Shown piece by piece: positions 13,130 through 24,902 of a stretch of DNA of 64,000 bases. The DNA comes from Fomitopsis serialis (Eukaryota; Basidiomycota; Agaricomycetes; Polyporales; Fomitopsidaceae). Both the position numbers and the translations under genes were made by a program. The stretch lies in the NCBI RefSeq assembly GCF_022376445.1, contig NW_025955032.1:62001-126000 (forward strand), in the 5' to 3' direction. The notes beneath the pieces were generated by a model that saw nothing but the letters and a program-made list of their open reading frames with translations, made no database searches and had not been told where the DNA came from. Each line of letters starts with the position of its first letter. Within the stretch, counting starts at the first letter, position 1.

Positions 13130-16077
13130 ATGGATCCCCTCGCACATGCCGCTCCCGGTGAAGGGTCCCAGCCTGCCTACGCCGGCCACCCGCATACGCA
13201 TACGCGCCCCGAAGCGGTGGGCATCTTCCACGTCCAGCAGACACAGCCCGCCCACCCCCACCTGCAGGCGCGTCCCCACCCGCCGTACCACTCCCAGTCC
13301 CTCCCGAACATCCAGCTCGCCCACGCGCCCCGCCCGCCCTCCTACCCAGCTTATCTCTCGTCGCCGCCCGGCCCCCGTCCCCCGCCGCACGCGCGCAACC
13401 TCCCGCACCCATATCCCCACCCCCATCTCTCCCAGCACCCCGCGCTGCACCACGGCGCGACGTGCGTCCCACACCTCATCCGCCCCGGCATGGACCCGAC
13501 GCAGGTCGACATGCGCTCGTTCTACCCGTACGTGCCGAACGAGGTCAAGCACCGCAAGCGCACGACGCGCGACCAGCTCAAGGTGCTCGAGATCATGTTC
13601 AAGGAGGAGACGAAGCCGAGCGCGGCGAAGCGCAAGATGCTCAGCTCCCAGCTCGGCATGACCCCGAGGGAGGTACAGGTGCGTGCCGCGTTGTCTTGCT
13701 CGCGGGCGGGTTTGGTGGAGTCTGATCGCCGGTGTTTGCGCCTTGCAGGTTTGGTTCCAAAATCGGTGCGTGCTGGCTTCCTTCGTGTGACGTTGCTCGC
13801 GGTGTGTCCGGCCGCATGTATGCTGATTGATTGACTGCCCCGTTCAGCCGTGCAAAAGTGAAGAATGAGGCGAAGAAGGTCGCGGCGCGGCGCGATGGCG
13901 CTGCGTCAAACGACACATCCAACAAATCCGCCTCCTCACCACCCTCCTCTCCGTCTCCTCCCCCGCAGGCTCACTCCGAATCGGTGGGCGACGCACAGGG
14001 AGGCCGTCCAAACACAGGCACTTCTGGGTACTCAGAGATGTCCGAGGACTCGTCCGCCTCGGGGAGCACCGAGACGCCGGGGATCAGCGCTCCGGACAAG
14101 GACGTCGCTGCTCCTGCGCCCTCGCTCCCGACGGTGAACGTCGCGTTCACGTCTCCCTTTGGGGCATCTTCCGAGGACCTCGGCCCGTCCACTGTCACTG
14201 CCGGCGAGGAGGATGGGCCCTACTTCAACCAAGGCGAATACTCGCCATACCAGATCGGACCCGGGCAGTCGCTCGCTCCGCCCGCACACGACCTCCTCGC
14301 GCTGCGCCGGGGCTCGCTCCCGAACCTTCCTCTCAACTCGAGCACTGCGCCGGCGGCGGCGGTCGACCCGCTCGGCCAGTCGTTCAGGACGAACGCGTAC
14401 GGTGCCGGGAACACGTACAACAGCGCGCAGGCGGCCTCGTACGACATGCAGGCGCGCCGCGCGAGCATCGCCACGACGGACGCGCACGCGATGCGGCTGA
14501 GCGCGCACCCGTACGCGCACCTCGCGCTCGCGGCGAACGGGCGCGGGATCCTGGCCCGCCGCCCGAGCCCCGCGCACAGCCCCGCGTCCCGCCTGCACGT
14601 CCTCGCGCACTCGCCAGGCCAGCCCGCGCTCCGGCGCGCGTCGTACGCGGCGGGCGGGGAGCCGTACCCCCTCGCGCCCCCGCCGGATGTGATGGTGCGC
14701 CAGTATAGCGCACCGGAGGCGATGGGCGGGTTCGGGCCGTACGCGGGCTCGACGCGCGCGGTGCCGCCGCCGCCGCCGGGGCCGCTGCCCGAGCAGGGCT
14801 TCTCGTTCGGGGCGCCGCCGCCGGGGTACGAGTCGCGCGGGTCGGCGTCGAGCGAGCCGGAGGAGGAGCGGGAGCGGGAGGCGGAGTCGCGGTACGCGGA
14901 GTGGGAGCGGATGCGCGGCGGGGAGCGGTTCGGGAGTGTGGCGAGCGTGGCGAGCTACGTGAGCGGGGTGAGCGAGTTTGGGGGCGCGGGCGGGAGCGAG
15001 AGCAGCTGGACGAGCTGGTACCCGAGCGAGGAGGGCGGGGGGCCGAAGGAGGGCGGCGAGATGGAGGGGCGGAGGGGCAGTTGGTGAGTGGGGTTTTTGT
15101 TTTGTTTTGTGGGTGTGCTTGCCTTGCGCTGCTCGATCTTGATGGGTTTGTTGTCTGTGGGGGCGGTCCGGCGTCGCGTGATTCGCGGGTGGTGTTCTTG
15201 TGTGCGCTGCGCTGGCTTATGGGGGTGACGTCGGGCGAGGGCGTCGGCGCGCGTGTATGAGTGCTAGTGGGCGCCCCGTGACTTCGTCCTTGCCGTAGAA
15301 CCCTATTTGCTCAGCTTCACGACGCATGTATGGTGGACCGGGGCTTAGCGAGGATGGGTTTGCTAATGGAGGGTTGGTTTTGTGTCTTCCCTTAGCGCCT
15401 CCGGACAATTCCTCGAGCAGTTCTCCGAACTCGTCGTCGGGAACCGCTCCACCGTACAGCATCCGTCGCAGGCGCAGACACAGGCGCACCGATATTCGAA
15501 CCCGCAGCCGCACTCTAGTCCCGGGCTGCCCAATGGCGGAGAGGAGATGACAGGCCATGGCGCGTCGACGATCCGGCGCTCAAGTTCGAGCGAGCTGGCG
15601 TACGCGCTGCAGGCGCCCGAGAGCCAAGAGGTGCGTTGTCTGCGGCGATGTTGCCGTGTTTGAACGAGGGCTGACGTGGGTCGTCGGCAGAGCGGCAACG
15701 ATACAAGTATGCTGTGTCACCTCCCTTCTGGATTTGCATATGCTGACCCGCCGCCCACGCCCCGTCTAGCAGAGCAGTCGACAGGTGCCATCGGCTCCGG
15801 CGCCTCGATGGTCGGCCCGCAAGGACAGTACGACATTGCGCCTGCGCCGTACGTGTATCAGCCGCCGCAAGAGCTGGGGAAGGGATACGCGGGCGACTAC
15901 GAGGTGTTCCCGGACAGCTACGCGCTCGACCCGTATGCGTCGTACGCACAGGTCGAGACCCAGACGAGCTCGTTGAGCCCTATTTATGAAGGCGGCGCCA
16001 TGGAACTGGCGACGGTCGCGGGGAAGAATGTTTGCGTGCCGGCGACTGCAGGCTTCGAGTACGCGGATGGGTACTAG
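13130..16077 (+). CDS. Homeodomain transcription factor (TALE-unrelated, fungal type)
   Basis: A DNA-binding regulator of unknown targets. Predicted exons are 13130-13678, 13749-13765 (17 nt), 13848-15083, 15396-15630 and 15691-16077, giving about 807 residues. The homeodomain (about 140-200) starts at KHRKRTTRDQLKVLE and ends with helix 3, VWFQNRRAKVKNEAKK. Helix 3 is assembled from three exons, and the 17-nt exon encodes VWFQN plus two bases of Arg. Flanks are Pro/His/Ser-rich, with a His/Pro-rich N terminus and Ser/Ala-rich tail. The third intron (15084-15395, 312 nt) is long. If its donor is not used, translation stops at 15087 and the last two exons are lost. The Tyr-rich reading of those exons (EVFPDSYALDPYASYAQ) supports inclusion. 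It is not a mating-type HD1/HD2 pair, because no divergent partner is present. Related mushroom genes control fruiting, but orthology is unproven. Confidence 0.8.
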
Positions 16078-17645
16078 TGATGCGCCCCCGCCACGCGAGT
16101 GCCTTCGTCAACCCAGTGGGCCGGCGTGTGAATACTGTATACCTGCGTAGTGTTGTCTTGGTCCGTTGCAGCCTCTGCGCCTTCGCCGGCCTCTTGCTTG
16201 ACATTCTGCTCTTCGTGGCTGATGCGGTTGACCTGCGTCGATGCGTCATTTCTCCTGTCCTTCCCCCAATGTGTTATATATATTCCAATCATCTCTCTCG
16301 ATCACTTTAGTCCTTCGGGTTTCTATTTCCACGGACTCCCTATTTCTGCACTCTCGCTGTCTCCCCTCCGCAACTGATTTCTCTTCCATCTCTCGCCATG
16401 TCGCTTCCCCCTCCCGGCCCTCTCACTCCCCCTCCCCTCACTCCCCCCTCCCCTCACTCCCCCCTCCCCTCACTCTCCTGCAATTGGTTGCGTGCTATAT
16501 TTACGATAGATTTACTTTATAGTTATTGGCTGTCGTGCTCGGATCCGTGATGGTAACGTACGCTGGCTGCGGTGTGCGTTATGTGTCTCTGTCGTTACTG
16601 TCGTGCACGCTCGTTGTCGCTGTTTGCTGGCTATAACCACTGTACTGTACATACAACTACGTTATTTTGTGTGGCCGTGTGGGTGACCACGATTGCCGTC
16701 GAATTTGAATGGTCCGTGGGTGGCGGGAACTTCGGTGAAGGTACAGTCAACGTTCTGGTTTTCACGAGTCTGGTTTTCACGAGTTGAAGGTGCTGAGCTT
16801 GAGTAGGCGGACTGAGATGTATACCTCCTGCGGCTGAAGCGCTGACCACGAAGCGTTTCTAGTATCCTCTCGGTTTTGTGACGGCACAAGAACCAGATGT
16901 CTTCGTTGGCAGTAACTTGTGAGTACGTATAGGTATCATCCCATAACAGAACCAACTAACCTTCGTTGCGCAACGCTTCACCAGTATCAAATTTGACGTC
17001 CAATTGTCAGACCATCGGAGCCGCAGAGAAGGTACAGCGAGTCTTCGGGCAGAACGCTGAAGACTTCTACTAAGGCGCAATGTTAGGTGAGTGGATGTCG
17101 GCCTTCATGATCGTCGAGGCTTCCTCGCCGACACCGTGGAACGCGCAGTGTATGAGCTAGACCGATATACCCATTGACATGCGTTGTTTGTCTCTGAGTC
17201 TCAGCATGGTCGATATAGACTCGTTGGTGCCTGCTTCGCAGTGGCCGTGACACTAGCACCCGCGCTCCAGTGTCTGTCTCGGACGCTGCATGTTGTATCA
17301 TCACCGTAACCCGACGCGTGGCCGAACCGTCTCCGATAAGTGCAAGTACAGGTACTATGCACCTGCACTGAGTTATGCAACATCTCTACGAGCGTCTAGG
17401 CTAAGGAACTTCGACGCCCAACAGTACTGATTGATTTCAACAGCTCACCCGCCTCAGACCCGGAGCTCCGAGATTCCGGGCTTCACCTACAGCACTCATG
17501 CGACGAAGGGAACTTATCATCACAGTAAACTTGGAGCGGCACAGTTGATGTATCAAAAGCTAGTGAGCGCCTCGTCGTCATATATATTGTCGGGAGACCG
17601 GGAAGGTGGTCTCATCTTCGTACGGCACCCGCACAGCGACCTCCA
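16078..17645. other. Intergenic region with a CT-rich tandem repeat
   Basis: T/C-rich sequence just after the homeobox stop is probably its 3' UTR. It includes the short repeat at 16421-16478, annotated separately. The remainder to 17645 shows no coding signal. Confidence 0.5.
16421..16478. repeat. 16-bp CT-rich tandem repeat (about 3.5 units)
   Basis: Successive units of CTCACTCCCCCCTCCC, with small length changes, run through this stretch, followed by CTCACTCTCC. It lies about 350 bases after the homeobox stop codon, probably in its 3' UTR. It is a minisatellite, not a CRISPR, because there are no unique spacers. Confidence 0.8.
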
Positions 17646-18780
17646 ATGACCTCCACAGCGCTCAGTGACGTGCCCAAGCTCTTCAATGTGGAGGGCATGA
17701 TAGCAGTAGTCACCGGAGGCGGGACGGGTACGTTCCAGCTTACAGCGGACCACCGCAGTTGTGACTCCAACCTTGGTTTTCAGGCATCGGTTTGATGATC
17801 GCAACCTCATTGGAAAACAACGGGGCGATCGTCTATATTGTCGGGCGTCGAGCCGACGTCCTCGACAAAGCTGCCCAAGAACATAGTGTATGTCAGCGTT
17901 GTCGGATTCACTCTGCATGTGTGTCTGACATGTACAATGATATGTCAGAAACATGGAAATATGATACCACTTCAAGGAGACGTCACGTCTAAGGAATCAC
18001 TCAAGACCATGGTGGACACCGTCAAAGCCAGACATGGTTACATCAACCTCCTGGTCAATAACGCGGGTATTCAGCTAGCGCAGCAGCCTAAACTGCCAAC
18101 GCAAGCGCAGGCTAACGACGACATCACGCCGCTGCAGACAATTCTCTGGAACACCGAGACGCTCGACAGCTTCGGCAAAACATTCGAGGTGAACGTCGCT
18201 GCCTTGTGGTTCTGCACCGTTGCCTTCCTCGAGCTTCTTCACGAAGGCAACAAGCGCAGTCTCGGCGACGGAGGTTCGGGCGTGAGCAGCCAGGTGCTGA
18301 CGATGAGTAGCCTTGCAAGCCTGCGGAAGGAGAGCTCTGTATATAGCCTCAGCTATACCCTTAGCAAGGCTGCAGCAACCCACCTCGGAAAGCTCACTGC
18401 GCACTACTTCAAGGATTGGAAGATAAGGAGCAACGTAATTTGTCCGGGCATCTTTCCGTCAGGTGGGTCCAGTTCTTCACGCGATTGGGATGACGCTTTG
18501 AATGCCTATGCTCCGATTGCCTCTTCTACAGAAATGGTTGATGCAGCGTTGACTGATGAAGCCCGGAGAGCTGCTGAGGCCGCAACACCTGTAGGGCGTT
18601 TGGGCCTGCCCGATGACATGGCGGGGCTCACGCTCTTCCTTGCGAGTAAGGTGGGTCATTGCACTCAGGGGTTCTTCAGCGTGCTGACGAGCGCATACAC
18701 CATAGGCTGGATCTTATATAGATGGAGCCGTCCTTTTGATCGACGGAGGCAGGTTGTTGTCGATGGCCTCCGTATTCTGA
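17646..18780 (+). CDS. Short-chain dehydrogenase/reductase (SDR)
   Basis: A predicted NAD(P)-dependent oxidoreductase of the classical SDR family, substrate unknown. Exons 17646-17727, 17784-17887, 17949-18650 and 18706-18780 join in phase to about 320 residues, the usual family size. The cofactor motif TGGGTGIG (23-30) is split by intron 1 and fits TGxxxGxG. NNAG is at 99-102, the catalytic serine in TMSSL (182/183), and the active-site pair in YTLSK (Tyr198, Lys202). The C terminus reads AGSYIDGAVLLIDGGR, the standard last strand. No signal peptide is seen, so it is probably cytosolic. It lies next to the accessory block with a broken aldehyde dehydrogenase, but no shared pathway can be shown. 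Confidence 0.88.
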
Positions 18781-19335
18781 GATGTATCATACAGAAGTCT
18801 ATACATGGCTCCACCACCGTGACAATAGGGCTTCGGTGAGCGCGCCCGGCCAAGGGTACCGTAAGTACTTGCGTATACTACTCACTTGCTGCTCACATTG
18901 GCAACATCGCCCGCATTGTTGAGCGGAATCAAAGATTGTGAGAGGTGCCCAAACAATACCAATACAGCTCAATGTCGCCACATATGCGCAGTTGCACGCA
19001 AGGCGCAGACGCCGTCCGAGCAACCCCCTGAGTTACTACCTTCTCCAAACATCTCGCACTGGCAGACTATCGGTTGGTCGCTTTCACTGAAGCATCTCGC
19101 AGTGCTCGGTGGACGAGGAATGACCTTTGTTCTGGTGCTCATACTGACGAACGCATGCACACATATATAACTGCGTGAGGTCGGGATGCATTGACATGAA
19201 CACAAGATGCAAGATGCTCCAATTCGACGTTCAGACTATAGACATAGGTCGTTTACACATGCTTTCCCTCGGGGACTAAGGAATTCTGATACTCGGAAAC
19301 ATCTATCACGGTAACCATTCGCCCATAATATCATC
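18781..19335. other. Intergenic, SDR to FunK1 copy A
   Basis: This 555-base stretch lies between the converging ends of the SDR gene and the minus-strand kinase. No reading frame, RNA gene or repeat could be supported. Confidence 0.5.
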
Positions 19336-22030
19336 CTAGATATCAAGAGGTGCTCCCAGGATCTCCATGAATATCTCGTACGACATTTCGGTCTCCCGTT
19401 CGGCCTCAATCCTCTTGATCTTATCCTTGTACTTTGTACCTTGCCTGATACCGCCCTGGAAGCTCAAGGATTCGATCGTGCTCGTATGCATTTCGATCAC
19501 GCTGAATTGAGCAGCGAGGCTCGTGATCCAGCCTGGCTGTGGCTCATAAGCCGCCAGATGCTTCAGAGTCGGATGGGCAGCTTCGAACGTTCTGTCATAG
19601 ACAGCGCGGACCTTCAGGAACTCTTGTTTGCGTCGCCCAATATCCACTAATGTTTCCTGCTCCCATGCGCTTAGGTGGCCAAACTTGTGGTTCTCCGGAT
19701 CCCACACCGCACCGACATACGCGAGCACGTAGAAGAAGGCTTCAAGGTCGTAGCGGTAGAGGTGGAATGGGGCCGGTCCCTCGCGCAGGAGGTCCAGGGC
19801 CATGAACGGACCCGTGCCAGTGCGGTACCTCGGCTTCTTCGGCGAATCGCTCAACTCAGATTCCGCCGCATCGGCCTGTGTCGCAGAGGCGGAGCCATGA
19901 ACCTCTTTGTTCGACGCGGATGCAGGTGGTCCGTCAGCGACAGCATACTCGTGAGCGCGCGTCGATGGGATGCCGCCGTCGATGTTCTCCTCCGCGAGAT
20001 CCCAGTCGCAGAGAACGCCATACAGCTTGCCGTCGATGCGGTACCACATGATGTTGTTCGTACTGATATCACGATGCAGAATGCGCGACGTCGTCCATAC
20101 CCAGTAGTGGGCTACATACAACACTAGTCAGTCGGATGCAATGACACACATAAACGCTGGTACACACCTCGCACGACGTCGACGTACACCTTCTTGAAGT
20201 CGTCAACAGACTCGACCACCTCGAGCCGTTGGTAGCACGACATTACCAGCACCCGACAGACGCGTTCGTCAGCCTCATCACGGTCGAGGCCCATCGCAGC
20301 CCGAGGCAGCTTCATTTCGTCGATCGTACGCGTCACGGAGCATTTGAGGTCCACGATGTGCGGTAGATACTGCCGCTTCGTCTGGCCCAGCTTCGTACGC
20401 ACGGCGGTAATGAGGGAGTCCTCCGCCTTGCGCAGCGCATGTGGCCAGGAAATCTTCGCTACGAGGTCTTCGGCCTTGAAGTACTTGTACGCGAGCGTGT
20501 CCGGTCTTGCCTTGATCGGGATGACGCTGGTGCCCCGACCCAGCACTCCAAACTCTGTGTAGATCCGTTTCGCCTCGCCGTCGACGTCGACGTCGAACTC
20601 GAAAGGCTCGGGCTTGGGCTCGGAGGTATCAGGCCGCCGCGCCCTTATACGCAACCGAGAGCCCTCGTATGAATCGAACTCCGTCTCCTCTTCCTCGTTC
20701 TTCGAAAAATGCAGATCGGGGAAAATCCCCATACCGTGCACGCTCGCCTGGCCCATAGCCGCAATGCATCTCATGAAAAGCCCAGATTCTTCGCGAAGGA
20801 ACTTGAACTTCCTCGTCACGACGATGCCCATGCGATCGCCATAATACAGGCGCATGTTGGCGTCCTCGACCAGCCAGCCGATTCCGAACGACCGCACGTT
20901 GGACGACATCATGTGGTTCATGTATCGCACCGCTTGTGCCTCGTTGTGCGTCAGGTCGAACTCCTGAGGTCGCACGGGGTCGTCCTTGTCCTCGACGTGC
21001 TCCGCGTCTGCCTTTGCCTGTGTGTGGTCGGCGGCGGGACCATCCTGGGCTCTCTCCGAGCCATCCGTGGGCGTACACGCTCGCTTCGCCTTCGGTAGCC
21101 TGGTCCCCTCCTCTGCCGACGTTCGTTTGCGCTTTCCTTTCTTCGTGGCCCGACCTGCGGCCGTATTGACCTGCTGCGGCGCTGCGGGGTTCGGTAGCTT
21201 GCCAATCTTCGTCTTCTTGACCTCCAAGAAAGCGGCCTCGAAGTCCCATTGCGGCCACTTTCCAGGAGTCAATGCCACCGTGCTGAAGCTCATATCGACC
21301 TTCTCCTCCGTGTAGGCGCCTTCGTACTTCGTGTCGCGTTTCTCGAATTGCGCCGGTAACGCGCGACGTTCGCGCCGCTGGCTGCTCTTCGGGCCGTACA
21401 TTTGGTCCAGCAGCCCGTTAGCTATCTGCGCCAGCGGCTCGTAACACTCCCTCTCCCACCGCTCCAGTATGTAGACACGCTTAGGCGCCTCGTCAAAGGA
21501 GAGCGGGGCGGAGTTTCTGCTACGTCTGCCCGTGTTGCTACACCATCTCGTCGGTACATCGTCGGGCCCAAAGCCCCAGACAGCCTGGATGAATTTCGCT
21601 GGGTCGAAGTTCCACACGATTTTGTCGCGGAAGTGCTTCTTGACCCAGTCATCGTGCCTCTGCATCTTGATGCCGTCTTCCCTGCTGAGGACGCTGTGCG
21701 CGCTCGGCTGGGCAGGCGTCGAGTTAGGCATGCGGAGCGCTGATCTTGGGTGTCAGCGTGCATCCGCCATGACTTACGGGTGATCAACATACCAGTTTCT
21801 TGGGGGTCGCGCAGAGGAGTCTTGTCCCTCTGGGCCGGGCCCACAGGCAACGAGGCGAAGGGATACATAGCTGGGTGCGCGTTGGAATCGCTACGCGGCT
21901 TCTTGGTCGAGAAGTAGAGAGCAATGAACGCGCGGGGACACTGAGGAGTGGAATGGTCAACGAAGAACGGAGGAGCGTTCGGAGGCCAGAAGGGCGCGGA
22001 ATCAACGGTTGATATTTCGCCTTTGGCCAT
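19336..22030 (-). CDS. FunK1 (fungal-type) protein kinase, copy A
   Basis: A member of the FunK1 kinase-like family expanded in mushroom-forming fungi; substrates are unknown. Exons 22030-21793, 21739-20168 and 20111-19336 join in phase to about 861 residues. Before the kinase core lies a long region with the conserved stretch DKIVWNFDPAKFIQAVWGFG and a basic bipartite NLS-like segment (KKGKRKRTS, then PKAKRA, about 278-300). Kinase elements: glycine loop LGRGTSV (479-485), lysine in LVAKISW (about 507), HRDISTNN with Asp618 and Asn623, DWDLAEEN with Asp639 replacing DFG, and TGTGPFMALDLL. The YDLEAFFYVL helix is typical of the family. All catalytic residues are present, so activity is plausible. 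A paralogue in the opposite orientation lies at 29778-32290. The start is the ATG at 22030, and an in-frame ATG at 21731 is less likely because exon 1 is conserved in the paralogue. Confidence 0.9.
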
Positions 22031-22172
22031 GTTTACCACTTGGGCCACGTATTTTAAAGTCAGATGCTTGTTTTGGCGGACAATGGACAGAGGCTCGTGG
22101 CAGTACTAGTGTGGCAACGTTGAAGTGATTGTCCAAAACGGGAACAAGGATCGCGTACGTCGATCACGTGAC
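22031..22172 (-). promoter_or_regulatory. Upstream block of FunK1 A shared with copy B
   Basis: The 140 bases before the start match those before the homologous ATG of copy B. Shared words are CGCGATCC, GTTCCCGTTTTGGACAA, CTTCAACGTTGCCAC, CAAAACAAG, ATCTGACTTT and AATACGTGGCCCA, in the same order. A CACGTG hexamer (22165-22170) lies about 134 bases upstream. A CACGTG is found at nearly the same distance in copy B. No TATA box is obvious. Confidence 0.6.
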
Positions 22173-22635
22173 TTTGATCTGGACTCTCACTGGCCGGTCC
22201 AGGCAGGACGATTTGATGCACGCCATTGCAGGTTGGTCTCCCGTACGTAGGCAGACTCTGGACGCGACCTCTTCGAGCGGGGGAGGACGGTCTCATATGC
22301 CAATATTGCCTGTCAACACGCAACGAATTTTGTAGTGTTGTCGAACCGCCCTCCGATCCGTCTCATGGGAAATGTGAATTGCGTGGTCAACGCCATTGAC
22401 AATTACTGAAACGTTTGCATCGAGCTTGTCGGCACTACAGTATGACTGTAATGGATTTCGCTGCATACCATTCAGCCCTTACTGATCCATATCCGATTCC
22501 AGGGATCCCAAGTACGACGCGAGAACGCAGACGGAGCGGCTCGCAAAGTCCCTTCTGTGTAAGTTTGTCCGCTACCTTAGGCTATAAAACAGTTAAGTAT
22601 GTTATGCGTCTCAAGTCACGGACAAAAGCCTGCTA
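22173..22635. other. Intergenic, FunK1 A to aldehyde dehydrogenase remnant
   Basis: About 460 bases with no supportable gene. Similarity to the region upstream of FunK1 B fades here, which places the outer edge of the duplicated segment near 22180. Confidence 0.4.
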
Positions 22636-24306
22636 CTACCCTGACGAAGGCGGGAAGACGAAGTTTTTGTTGAAGAAGTTGCACTTTCCACTCTCGATCA
22701 AACCCTCTACAGCTGCCAAATCCCTCTGATCACCTACAGTCGTCGCAACGACAGTTGGGATCGCAGACCGCTTCAGTGCCTCCTTCGCGGTTGTCATGCC
22801 CAAGGCCGAATTCTTCTTTCTAGTGAAGGGAGACACGTCCGGTCCTCGCTTGTCCGGACTGTTGATGTTCACGCGGCCCTCCGCCATAGAGAGCGCGTCC
22901 ACAACGCGAGCCAGAGCCGTGGGTTCGTATCCCAAGACAGCGCTCTGCAGGCCGTACTTATTCTCTGCAATTCATGACAGTGGCTCGTTGACATCCTGGT
23001 ACACCGCGATGGGTGCGATGGGGCCGAACTGCTCTTCGGGTAGAGCTTCATGTCCTTCGTCACGGGCCCGACCACGGTAGGGCTAGCGAGCGGCTTCGCG
23101 AACCGCGCGCCGTGTTTGTTCAGAATATGCGCGCCATGCTACAACCGATATGAGTATATCTGCATCCGTGTAATGACAAGTTCGACCGACTTTCTGCCTA
23201 CCCTCAATGAGGTCTTCAAGCCCGTTCGGCTTCTCGTCCTCGCACAGCGGTGTAATTTTCGCGTCCGCGTCCCACGGCATATCAATCTTCAGCGCATCCA
23301 CCGCCTCTACAAATCTCGGCACGAAGTCTGCCACACAGTTCTCCGGGACCCCGATGAGCTTGATCGCCGTACACCGCTGGCCGTTCAGAGAGAAAGCACC
23401 GCTCGCGCACTGCTTCGCCGCCTCCATATCCGAGTCCTCCAGTAGGATCGCGCAGTACTTTGAATCCATTTGCAGCAAGCTATGCAAGCGGTGCGGCTCG
23501 GGGTGCGTCTTGATCAGGGCGCTCGCACTGCTCGAGCGGCCGATGAACGCGAGGTAGTCGATGCCGCCGCTCTGCATGAGCGGCGTCATAATTTCGCGAC
23601 CCGAGCCCGAGAAGATATTGATCGCGCTGGACGGGAAGTGCTTCTGGAACATGCGCAGCGTCGGGAAGTGCGGCGACGCACCGTTGCGCTGGATGCGGAG
23701 GGTAACGGTGTTCCCCGCCATGAGCGCGGGGATGAACGTCGTGTAACACTCGTTCATCGGGTAGTTGAAGGGACCCGACGCGAGCACGAACCCCACGGGC
23801 ATGTGCCGGATCTGCGTGGCGACGCCGGAGCTGATCTCGAATTTGGTCTCGGAATTGTAGAGCTTGATCGCCACGTTGATGGTGTCCTCGATGAAACCTG
23901 TCATGGTCAGGCGTTGAAATCATGGTCATCGAACTCACCAGTAGTCCGGTCAATCTCATCCGCCGCATCCTGCCTCGACTTACAGGTGTCCCACATGGGC
24001 AGCTCTGCCATCTCCTCCCTCGCTGCCGTGTAATCTTGCAAGAAAGCATGCGTCGTCCTCACGCGCTCCTGGATCGTCGAGTTTGGCCACTTGCCCCCTG
24101 CTTTTGTCCCAAGCGGCATGGGCAGCCGCAAGCGCCGCGAGAGCGATGTCTTTGTCGCACCTCGCAAACTCTGAGATCTTAACCCGTTCGTCACCGGGAT
24201 AAATGGCGGTAGCAATGGGCTCGATGGTCTTCGTGAACGTCTTGATCTCGCCGTTCACGAGGTACTGGCAGCCTTTGAACGAGGGCGCCTTGACCTCGCT
24301 CTTCAC
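22636..24306 (-). pseudogene. Disabled GAPN-like aldehyde dehydrogenase
   Basis: The sequence reads as an aldehyde dehydrogenase close to non-phosphorylating glyceraldehyde-3-phosphate dehydrogenase. Readable blocks in order: FKGCQYLVNGEIKTFTK, AAHAAWDKSRG, KWPNSTIQER, GFVLASGPFNYPMNE, IDYLAFIGRSSSA, FSLNGQRCTAIKLI with the catalytic Cys, EEQFGPIAPIAVYQDV, and EGRVNINSPDKRGPDVSPFT. Two introns are clear (around 23893-23938 and 23145-23205). Reading it through needs a frame change in a C5 run at 24094-24098 and another near 23038. An in-frame TGA lies at 22972-22974. The usual Glu of the LEAK/LELG segment appears as Asp (LLQMDSKYC), and the cofactor-binding KPPK segment reads RIQR. A first exon upstream of 24306 is likely but was not found. 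Decay seems more likely than error, because altered residues accompany the breaks. Confidence 0.75.
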
Positions 24307-24902
24307 CTTCGGAAAGTGTGCGTGTTATTCCTTGTCATATATTTATTATTGACAGGCCTGAACGCAGACATATCGGCAGGGAGATGAATGTATCGAGGAC
24401 GTACCCAGGTTAGGTTCTTTATATTTACGGGAAGACTGTCTCACCGGTCCTTGTACGTGGTCTTCGCGCAAGAGGCAGCGTCGATCCTGGTAAGTTCTTG
24501 TCGAGCACCAGTGGATCGAGGAAACCACTGAAATGATAGTGGCACGGACGAGTTTGGCAAAAGGATATGGTACTTGTCCCAGCTGTGCGTGACGTCATTA
24601 GTAGGATCGTAATCTGTGACTACAATTGTCACCGTGCGTACATACGCACGCGGCGTGCTGGAAGGCTATGGTCTCTACGTGTGCGTGGTCTTGTACTGAT
24701 AGGCTACTACTAACAACTATTGTGGTCCTGGCTACGCCGACTACTGAGCTTGGCGAAGTGTATGCGATCAATGATGTTCGACTCACCCATGATGATTGGC
24801 ATCCTCACTCAAATTACCAGGTCGAACCAGAACAAGAGGAACGAGCTCTCCTGAGATATAGCACGACTCGAAATGTACTGCCCGACTTGGCCCGGGCTAT
24901 TC
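24307..24902. other. Intergenic, no gene seen
   Basis: This 596-base stretch includes the presumed missing 5' end of the dehydrogenase remnant. No coding frame, RNA gene or repeat was supported. Confidence 0.4.

Noticed and set aside
13130..16077. Homeobox gene as part of a mating-type locus
   Set aside because: A mating-type A locus has divergent HD1/HD2 genes; only one homeodomain gene is present and no usual flanking marker was seen.
16421..16478. CRISPR-like array
   Set aside because: Units are contiguous with no spacers; a CT-rich minisatellite in a fungal genome.
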